From assembly GCA_010279815.1 (NCBI GenBank), contig QEOQ01000098.1:112619-123655 (forward strand): a stretch of DNA of 11,037 nt, in the 5' to 3' direction. Under the pieces are notes generated by a model that was given only the letters and a program-made list of their open reading frames with translations, did not search any database and was not told where the DNA came from. The position numbers and the translations under genes are program-made. Below are positions 1 through 7,000 of the stretch, one piece after another (position 1 is the stretch's first letter; every line of letters starts with the position of its first letter). This stretch comes from Brachionus plicatilis. Taxonomy: Eukaryota > Rotifera > Eurotatoria > Ploima > Brachionidae.

Positions 1-47
1 AAAACATCTTCATCACTGTCACTGTTTTCAGACGTATTTCTTGCAGT

Positions 48-284
48 TTAATCATCATCATCAGTAATAGTACTCTCTTCGTCATCATCATCATTAATAG
101 TACTCTCTTCACCATCATCACCGCCAACGGCACTGTCAACATTACTAAAAAGGACACTGCCAGGTCCGTCACCACTTTCATACTCATCAATACTAAAATA
201 GTCTTCTAGATCACTTGAATCAGAATTTTGGTACGATTCTTCGTCGACAACGCCGACATCATCGGTCTCAGGATTTTGATTAAT
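48..284 (-). pseudogene. Acidic Asp/Glu/Ser-rich coding remnant
   Basis: This is a 78-codon open frame with no methionine, ended by TAA at 48-50. The peptide is strongly acidic, with runs such as EESTINDDDD and EESTITDDDD. The same frame stays acidic after the stop down to position 1 (SENSDSDEDV). Upstream it continues past a TAA at 285-287 into a plausible peptide (IPHKNQHEIRNLFRKH) up to about 390. Persistence of the composition across two stops suggests a decayed gene rather than chance. Acidic tracts of this kind occur in the N-termini of some transposases, for example piggyBac-like ones, and in many nuclear proteins. No diagnostic domain is visible, so the family is unknown. Confidence 0.4.
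51..140. repeat. 30-bp tandem repeat, three copies
   Basis: The unit repeats at 51-80, 81-110 and, more degenerate, 111-140. The first two copies differ at only two positions by eye. The period is a multiple of three, so on the minus strand it encodes a 10-residue acidic repeat (EESTIxDDDD). This supports the array having arisen inside a coding sequence. Confidence 0.75.
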
Positions 285-369
285 TTAAAAAGGACTAGCG
301 AAAGTAATATGTTTTCTAAAGAGATTTCTAATTTCATGTTGATTTTTGTGAGGTATCTTTTGATATTGA

Positions 370-1212
370 TCAAGGATCGAAAATGATTCTAGTTCTACTT
401 ACTCAAAAATTACTATAAGAATAAAAGACCAAGATATAAATGATGATCTTCAAATTGCAAATATGTTCGCCGATAATTTATCTACAATTTTTACTAATAT
501 CCAAAATCACATCTCAAACATGACACCTTGTATCAACACACCTCAAACGAACGACTCAATGGACTACTTAGCGCAAAATACCATCAGCAAACCGGATTTC
601 ATAGACGCATTATCCAAGCTAAAGAGCAAGGCTGCTGCAGGTCAAGACGCAATTAACAACAAAATACTCAAACGTCTTCCAAATAGTTACCTGAATAGAG
701 TGTTAAATATATTCAACTCATCGTTAAGCCTAGGCCTTCTTCCAGCAAATTGGATATCTTCCTTGATTGTTATGATTCCTAAAAAAGATAAACCTAAAAA
801 CGAACTCTCTTCATATCGTCCAATATCTCTAATCGACTGCTTAAGTAAATGGCTAGAAAAAATTATTAATCAAAAACTGAAGAACTGGATCGAAAAAGAG
901 AACATCTTGCCAGAAACTCAAGCCGGTTTCAGGAAAAATAGAAGAACCAACGACCAAATACTTAAACTCAACCATTCAATTTTAACGAATTTAAAAAAAA
1001 AGCGCATGACAGGAACAGTGTTCTTTGACCTTGATAAAGCCTTCGATAAAACACCACACAACGGTATTTTAAACTCGATTAACGGTCTAAACATCAATCT
1101 AAACCTTAAAAAATGGATTCAAAGTTTTATTGAAAATCGAGAATTTAAAGCGCGGGTAAATAATTCTATTAAAATTAATTATTTCGAAATTTTAAAATTC
1201 AAAATGACATGA
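370..1212 (+). pseudogene. Non-LTR retrotransposon (LINE) reverse transcriptase fragment
   Basis: The frame is open from 370, with the first ATG at 463 (249 codons). Residues counted from that ATG show the N-terminal half of a Jockey/CR1-type RT: AAAGQDAINNKILK (57-70), the block MIPKKDK...SSYRPISL (104-123), ETQAGFRKNRRTNDQ (151-165), and motif A FFDLDKAFDKTPH (187-199) with the first catalytic Asp. The pre-RT linker (IANMFADNLSTIF) is recognisable and starts upstream of the ATG, so this ATG is probably not a true start. Similarity stops near residue 235 (about nt 1168). The expected GVPQGS block, the YxDD motif C, the thumb and the 3' UTR are missing, and no endonuclease domain lies upstream. 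The copy cannot encode an active enzyme. The clade assignment is from motif memory only. Confidence 0.9.
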
Positions 1213-1735
1213 GTTATTTTAAAAAAATGCTTTGATTAGAATCATGGAAAATAAAGGGTCCTGGTAAAACACTGACCAGAAACACTTTGAAAGTTGACCA
1301 AATCAAAAAAATTTCAAAGAATTTTTAAATATTCCGAATGTTTTTTTTTATAAAGTTCTCTTAAAATGGATATTTAGAATTTTACTATTTATTTTATAAA
1401 AGATGATTGCTCAAAAAACTTAAATAATTTCTTTTAATGCATGATTTTTTTATAAGAAAAAGGATAAGTAAGCTATTGATCAATTTCAACAATTTTTTTT
1501 CATAGTAACATCACCAGAAGTTATATTATAATTTAATAAATTTTTGTAAGTTTTGGAGATAAAATGACTTCTAATTGAAGTATGCATTGATTTGAATTGT
1601 ACCTCACTGTTGTAAGAAAAATTCTAAATTGATAAAAGACTAAGGAAGAAAGAAAGGTAAACTTTTAAGGGTGATAAAATGCAAAGATTATAAATCTAGC
1701 GTTTTTGAGTCACATGCTTTCAAATAACATAAAAT
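1213..1735. other. AT-rich noncoding stretch
   Basis: I see no credible coding frame, RNA gene or repeat pair here. A short hairpin, CTGGT/ACCAG around 1260-1280, is the only structure noticed. The stretch may be unrecognisable remains downstream of the broken LINE fragment. Confidence 0.5.
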
Positions 1736-1862
1736 GTCAATTTTTGAGATTTTTTCGATCTGTAAAGACCAAAAGCAAACTGCTCAAATTCAAGAGCTTG
1801 AGGTCCTCTACAACATACTTTTTACAGGAGTTGAAAAACTCAAAAGGAGTGTTGTAAATAAA
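1736..1862 (+). repeat. Left inverted-repeat arm of the 1.1-kb element
   Basis: The outer 33 bp match the right terminus in inverted orientation. The middle of the arm (1769-1845) has diverged or carries an indel relative to the right arm. The inner AGTGTTGTAAAT matches again. Confidence 0.65.
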
Positions 1863-1897
1863 TAGAATTTGAATTTACTTTTAAATACTTAAATTAA

Positions 1898-1985
1898 TTT
1901 TTAAATTTGAGTTTGAATTTAAACTAATTTTTTATTTGAGTTTAAATTTAAACAAATTTTTTATTTGAGTTTAAATTCAAACGCA
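1898..1985. repeat. 29-bp tandem array, about three copies
   Basis: The core TTTGAGTTTRAATTTAAAC recurs with its GAG at 1909, 1938 and 1967, an exact 29-bp spacing. It lies just inside the left arm of the candidate transposon. Related AAATTTGAATTC sequence recurs near 2643-2695 by the right arm, so subterminal repeats may be part of the element's design. Confidence 0.7.
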
Positions 1986-2288
1986 GAATAATAATTAAAT
2001 TTAAATTCAAATTTTAATCATAATTCAATTCAATTTAGAATTTCAAAAAGTCAAATTATTAAGCTTTTATTTGAAAATCAAAACGAAAATTTAAATTTAT
2101 TTTGATGGTTTTTATAGTAATTAATTTTGGTGGTTATTATATCTAAAACGTAATTAACAAATAAATTCTAAAAATAAAGTTTTATTTTTTTTCTTTTTCT
2201 AATTATTATTTTTTTGTTCAAGGTCTTAGGTCAACAATATATAAACATTATTTTTTATTTTATAAAAAACAAATTTATATTCTTAAAA

Positions 2289-2411
2289 ATGAGTCAAACT
2301 CAAGATTTTTTACAAGCACCTTTTACTTCTCGATCGATAAACAAAAAGAAATACATTAAAAGATCTCTTACCACAATAATTCAATTAAAGTTAGAAAATT
2401 TTAGTAAATAG
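2289..2411 (+). CDS. Small uncharacterised ORF inside the 1.1-kb element
   Basis: A 40-codon ORF starts at ATG 2289 (MSQTQDFLQAPF...) and ends at TAG 2409-2411. It is basic (KKKYIKR) and has a less extreme composition than its AT-rich surroundings. A pyrimidine-rich tract ending in AG near 2220 and a GTAAAT at 2404 could act as splice sites, so it might be an exon remnant of the parent transposon. No domain is recognisable. It may equally be a chance ORF. Confidence 0.2.
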   Translation: MSQTQDFLQAPFTSRSINKKKYIKRSLTTIIQLKLENFSK

Positions 2412-2413
2412 AA

Positions 2414-2512
2414 ATGCTGACATTTCACTGTTGAATATAGTAATACAAATTAATCAAGCCATATGCTTGGTCATTTGAAAAAGACCATGCTATGGAATTG
2501 GGATATCAGCAT
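2414..2512. repeat. Nested imperfect hairpin
   Basis: An outer 7-bp stem, ATGCTGA (2414-2420) with TCAGCAT (2506-2512), encloses an inner stem, CCATATGCTTGGTC (2459-2472) with GACCATGCTATGG (2483-2495). The inner stem has one mismatch and one bulge. It lies in the central part of the candidate DNA transposon. Its function is unknown. Confidence 0.5.
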
Positions 2513-2744
2513 AAAATTTTAGTAGGTTTTTATTTTTATTCGAAATTTTAAATTAGTCAAATTGTTTAAGTAATTTTAATTAAAACATAATTTAAATAGA
2601 ATTTAGAATTATTTAAGTTAATCTTGGAATTTAAATATTTTTTGAGTTTAAATTTGAATTCAAATTTTATTTATGTTTAAATTTGAATCCAAATTTAACG
2701 TTAAATTTAAATCGAAATAAATCGAATAATTTGATCAAATCGCC

Positions 2745-2839
2745 AATTTGATTTACAACACTACTCAAAAGACAAAGAAATACGCGCCTTTGAAAAAGTC
2801 AAATATACTTTACAGATCGAAATAAGCTCAAAAATTGAC
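2745..2839 (-). repeat. Right inverted-repeat arm of the 1.1-kb element
   Basis: The reverse complement starts GTCAATTTTTGAG and continues TTTCGATCTGTAAAG like the left end. It ends with the conserved AGTGTTGTAAAT block. It is shorter than the left arm because the middle segment is not shared. Confidence 0.65.
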
Positions 2840-3216
2840 CGAGTTGCGTTGTTGTTCATTTATAAATTTAAAATTAAAATTTGAATTCACTACTAATTTT
2901 AAATTATTCAGCTATGATAAACCAAGAATTTTAGTTAATTGATTTTTTAAATCTTTTGAAAAATTATTATTTTTCATATTTTATTTATTTAAAAATTATT
3001 GATAAAAAAATAATGATTAATTTTTATTTAATTTATTGCTAATATTTAAGTTTCTAAATTTTTTTTAATCATCTATTTAATTAAATAAGCAAAAAATTAC
3101 GTATCATTAGACTTTCACGTTTATATAATTCATTTACTGTGTTTATTTCTTAATGTTCAAAATATGTTTAATGTTCAAAAATTTTCAAATAAATTTTAGA
3201 ATTATTTACCTTTAAA
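2840..3216. other. AT-rich spacer
   Basis: I see no gene or repeat. It contains TTTATT at 3142-3147 and again near 2984-2991. Read on the minus strand these are the first canonical AATAAA polyadenylation hexamers downstream of the PKD2 stop codon. Confidence 0.4.
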
Positions 3217-3373
3217 TGATAAAGCGACATCATTGTCGATATCACTGGAGTTAATTAACTTAACCATGAGCGTTTAAGTTAAGAAGGAGCATAAATACAT
3301 GATAAAATGTTCCAATACGTCTAACGAGGGAGATCGGATAGACGGGTCCAAGGGTACTAATGTAAACATTACA
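3217..3373 (+). repeat. 5' LTR of the TRIM-like element
   Basis: This 157-bp repeat has a 9-bp perfect stem, TTAACTTAA (3255-3263) with TTAAGTTAA (3274-3282), and a second stem, CGTCTA (3318-3323) with TAGACG (3339-3344). It carries eight extra bases, ATAAAATG, relative to the right copy. They lie between direct ATG triplets, which suggests slippage. Confidence 0.85.
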
Positions 3374-3585
3374 TCTGGCGACGAGGATAAAAGCCACAGA
3401 AGACTATTAAAAGTGCTTCTTGGAGGCAGTAATGTTTATAGTGCGTGCAACGGCTACCTGACGAGTGTCAGTTAGTACCTGGGAAAAATAATAGTCTATA
3501 GCTGGTCCCGGTCATTGGTGATCCGGCAGTGGTCACAATGGTCGTCAGATCCCTAGCATACGCTTTATAAAAGCGGTGGAAGATG
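3374..3585 (+). ncRNA. Noncoding internal domain of the TRIM-like element
   Basis: The 212 bp between the LTRs are GC-richer than the surroundings and have no useful reading frame. Potential stems include CTGAC/GTCAG (loop GAGT, near 3456-3469) and CGCTTT (3561-3566) with AAAGCG (3570-3575), the latter enclosing a TATAAAAG sequence. In such elements this part usually holds packaging and dimerisation signals. No gag or pol remnant is visible. Confidence 0.5.
3376..3388 (+). promoter_or_regulatory. Primer binding site, tRNA-Ser(GCT)
   Basis: The 13 bases TGGCGACGAGGAT start with TGG, complementary to the CCA tail. They continue as the reverse complement of the tRNA-Ser(GCT) acceptor end (ATCCTCGTCG plus CCA, recalled from animal tRNA sequences). 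The 2-nt gap to the LTR end is normal for LTR elements. Confidence 0.75.
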
Positions 3586-3734
3586 TGATATAGCGACATC
3601 TTTGTCGATATCACTGGAGTTAATTAACTTAACCATGAGCGTTTAAGTTAAGAAGGAGCATAAATACATGTTCCAATGCGTCTAACGAGGGAGATCGGAT
3701 AGACGGGCCCAAGGCTACTAATGTAAACATTACA
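3586..3734 (+). repeat. 3' LTR of the TRIM-like element
   Basis: This 149-bp copy repeats the left LTR, including both internal stems (3624-3632/3643-3651 and 3679-3684/3700-3705). It ends 157 bp short of the PKD2 stop codon, in the opposite orientation to PKD2. Confidence 0.85.
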
Positions 3735-3891
3735 CAGAGTATTCATAGTTAAACTGATTTGCAAAAAAAAGAAAAATTTAGAATTAAAAAAATTTATAAA
3801 TATTTTTCTAGCTAAAATATATAATATAGCCCTGTTTTCAATTTTTTAGATAAATATAAAAAATAATCTTTATAAAATTTAGGTTAAAATG
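3735..3891 (-). other. PKD2 proximal 3' UTR
   Basis: This AT-rich stretch follows the PKD2 stop on the minus strand. No AATAAA or ATTAAA is present; only weaker TATAAA variants are seen (plus-strand TTTATA within about 3791-3798 and 3870-3877). Cleavage may use a variant signal or occur beyond the TRIM-like element. Confidence 0.5.
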
Positions 3892-4080
3892 TTATTGTTG
3901 CTTGATTGCACTTTTTTTGCGCATTTCGAGGCTACTCGCTGACTGAGCCAGCGGACTAACGGCCCTACTTGAAATGGCGCGTTGTGGTGTTGCTGAAAGT
4001 GGCTGATCCCAATTTTCCAGCTCTTGTCTTATCATTTCCTGTAGCTTAGCCCTCTGAACATCATCTTTTACACTGTTAGC
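3892..4080 (-). CDS. PKD2: PKD2 terminal exon: C-terminal tail and stop
   Basis: The acceptor TTCATTTCAG|GCT is followed by 62 codons and TAA at 3892-3894. [18 protein letters not shown] corresponds to the helical segment after the PKD2 coiled coil (vertebrate ..EQMERLVREELERWE). The last ~35 residues are Ser/Ala/Gln-rich and end in a basic patch ([10 protein letters not shown]). The tail is shorter than in mammals. Confidence 0.93.
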   Translation of the reverse strand, partial: ANSVKDDVQRAKLQEMIRQELENWDQPLSATPQRAISSRAVSPLAQSASSLEMRKKSAIKQQ

Positions 4081-7000
4081 CTGAAATGAAAATAATATGT
4101 ATTTTTTTACGAAAAAATAAAATAAACTACATTATTTAGTTTATCTAGTATTTTAGTCATTGCCTCGCGACGTTTTAGCTTGGCTTGTTCAATTGTATCG
4201 AGTTTAGACAATACTGAGTCAATCTTTGAATAAATTATTTTTTTAATTTAAATAAAATTTTTCAAGTTTTTACTCGGTTGACTATGCTTCCTATTGAAGC
4301 TTCCATTGTGTCAACTCTTTTTGTCAAAATATTAAATTCAATGTGTGATACTAGATTCTTTTTCGACTCTTCTTCTTCATCCTCACTGCTTTCAGAATCA
4401 GACTCTCTAAAAAAATTTAAAAAATATTAAATTTAGAAAAAAATATCAACAGTTCTAATTTAAGACGAGGTCTTAACGTTACTTTAAGTTAATTTTCGTA
4501 ATTTGACCGATTGAACGAAAGAGAAAAATGATTAATTAACTAAAATTTTCAATAATAAAATTTATTTTATCTTATTTTTCGATAATAAAAATTAGAATTA
4601 AAAAAATTTAAAAAAAATTTTTTTCCTTAAAATTAAAATTTAAAATTTTCTACAAAGTTTTTTTATGTAAAAAATCGATATTCTTATATTAAAAACCAAA
4701 ATATCTTCAATTATATTTTCAAAACCCAAGATTTTCAATGATTTCATCTTAATTTTTTCAAAAAATTCTGTCGACCACCACCTTTTTAACAGTAGAAAAA
4801 TATTTTTAAAATTTTTAACATATCATTTAGTTTGGAATTTTCTGTACTTTTTTGAAAATTGAATTTTTCATATATTTTGAAAAACCTGACCCTGACAGCT
4901 AATTTTTAGAAATTTTTTTTCATGTATTTAGTTTTTGTCGATGAAGATTAGCTCATCTATTAAAGAACATATTACGTAAATTACAAAAAAAAAGGAAAAA
5001 TAAAAATGTCGCCAAATTAATTTTTTTATATTTTTACTTATTTAAATATTTAAGCTATGACCTCTAAATTTTTAATTAATAAAATAAAAATTATCAAATA
5101 TTACAATCAAAATTAAAATTTTTTAAGTATCTTAAAAACTATACTTTCTGTACAAAAACCAGAGACATTGTTGGAAAGCATAAAATTATCTACAAGAAAA
5201 ATGGGGATTCAAAAAATGGAGGTCAGGTTTTTAAAAATATTTAAATAATTCATTTTTTAAAAAAATTAAAATCTTGAAAAAAAACTATTTCAATTTTAAA
5301 AAAATTTTCAAAAAGTACAGAAAATTCCAAACTAAATGATATGTTAGAACATTTTAAAATATTTTTTCTTTGTAAAATAAGTTGGGGCAGTATTTATATA
5401 GAAACCTTTTATTTTTACTTAAATTAACGAAAAATAACTTAAATCATTGAAAAATTAAGTAAATTCATAATTTTTATCTTGGAAAATTTTACGGAATTCT
5501 CCTTAAAAATCGGTCAAATAAAAAAAAATTAATCAATTTAAAATTTTTATAATTTTAATTTTAAATTAGCAAAAAAAAAATACTCTTCCGGTGTGATAGT
5601 AGCCTCTCTTTGAAATTTTTTCATATCACTTTCAATTTCATTTGACTGATTTTTCAAATCTTCTTCCATAATTTTCCGCTCCTCATCAGTTAAATTTCTA
5701 TCACCATCCTTGTCATATTTGGCAAAGTAAGCTTCGATTTCAGCGTCAGCATAGCCCCTTTTTCTCAATTCAGCCCTCCATTCATCAAAACTCAAATTTT
5801 TGTCCCCATCTGAGTCAGCAACTGCCAGAGCTTCTTGGATGTCCACAATTTTGTCCTTTTTTAGATTCATTTTAGTCAAAATTTTGGCATAGCCACGCTT
5901 AAAATAGTCTCCTAATTCAAAATCAGACTTTTGCTCAGCTATGTCGGACTTTACGTCGCTGTATGAATCATTTATGATGGCCAGGAACATATTCAGCAGG
6001 ACAAAGAACACAAAGAAGACATAGCTGAGAAAATAAATTGGTCCAAGGTAGCGACTAGCGGACTCTAGGGCAACAAAGTCGAAGTCTCCAAGAATTGTTC
6101 TAAATAGAGCAAAAAGAGTGTTGGAAAATGAGCTGTAGTCTTCGACTATGGCGCCGAATAGCAGATAGCCAAGCTGAGCAAAAGCAAAAAACACAATGAA
6201 AAACATGACTGAAAATCCGGCTATGTCTTTGGCGCAACGGGCCAGAGTGGAACTCAATTGAGTCATTGTCTTGTTAAAACTTATGTATTTGAAAAATTTA
6301 ATCCAGCTTAGGAAAGCCATTACTGCCACTGCGTTGTTAAATTGGTTCTGCCAGTATGACAGTGAATCGAAATCAGGAAATTGATTTATATTGCCAAGAA
6401 GTGAGTCGAGCACATTATTTACTTCGATTACTCGGTAAATATTAAATCCAATGCAGATATAGCATAAAAGCAAAATCACAACATCTAGTATATTCCACAC
6501 TTCTTTGAAATATTTAAGCTTATGTTTTTTGATCTTAAAATAATAATGGTAATAATTAAACATTTTTTTTTAAATAAATAAATCTATTAATTAGCAAAAA
6601 GTTATCTAATTAAAGAAAGAATACTTAAAGATTGATCTATTTTATTTATTCAAAATATAATTATGGAGATATCCCTAGGGCACTTCCGAATGGCTTAGGC
6701 CTTCTTTTCAGGCCCATGAAAGAAATTACACAGTTTATTAAAATATAGAAAATTTTAAAAGATTATATATGCAATTTTCACAGATTGATAGAAATTGATG
6801 AATAGATTGATCTAGTGGATGAGTGGTTTGTGGAAGAGTAAGACCAAAGAGGAGAAATTTGCAGAATGGCATTGATATGAAGGTGCTATAAAGTTTGTAC
6901 TCATAAATTTTAATTTAAATATTTTTTGATTTAATATAATTTAAATGTAATAAACTGGGTTTTTGTTTATTATCTTTCTGAGCATAGACAAGTATTAATT

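Larger units (their letters stand above)
1736..2839. mobile_element. Candidate ~1.1-kb non-autonomous DNA transposon with inverted termini
   Basis: The ends 1736-1768 and about 2807-2839 are inverted copies of each other: GTCAATTTTTGAG, then a variable patch, then TTTCGATCTGTAAAG, about 33 bp with two mismatches by eye. Further in, AGTGTTGTAAAT on the left (ending near 1859) is mirrored by ATTTACAACACT at about 2751-2762. Both arms then run into AT-rich AAATTTGAATT-type sequence. The interior has a 29-bp tandem array, a 40-codon ORF and a nested hairpin, but no transposase. No target-site duplication was found at these ends (left flank ataaaat, right flank cgagttg), so the true termini may lie elsewhere. 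A MITE or foldback element is the likeliest reading; the superfamily cannot be assigned. Confidence 0.6.
3217..3734 (+). mobile_element. TRIM-like miniature LTR retrotransposon (tRNA-Ser primed)
   Basis: Two direct repeats, 3217-3373 and 3586-3734, begin TGATA and end TTACA (TG...CA borders as in LTRs). They flank a 212-bp core with no coding capacity. Two bases inside the left repeat, TGGCGACGAGGAT (3376-3388) complements the 3' end plus CCA of animal tRNA-Ser(GCT), the primer type I associate with mag-lineage Ty3/Gypsy elements. A purine-rich stretch (3569-3585, 14 of 17 purines) precedes the right repeat and may be a weak polypurine tract. The repeats differ by five substitutions and one 8-bp indel by eye, so this is not a very recent insertion. 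The GC content is visibly higher than in the flanks. No target-site duplication is evident (TTAAA left, CAGAG right). Total length is 518 bp, within the size range known for TRIMs. It would need an autonomous element to move. The orientation is inferred from the primer site. Confidence 0.8.

Noticed and set aside
2214..2288. Upstream extension of the small ORF at 2289
   Set aside because: The extension starts at a TTG codon and is AT-rich noise; only the ATG at 2289 is a credible start.
3456..3490. Hammerhead-ribozyme-like core (CTGACGA followed later by GGGAAA) inside the TRIM-like element, which would suggest a retrozyme
   Set aside because: No helix I or III partners or valid cleavage triplet could be fitted around it. 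The CTGACGAGTGTCAG sequence is better explained as a simple hairpin.
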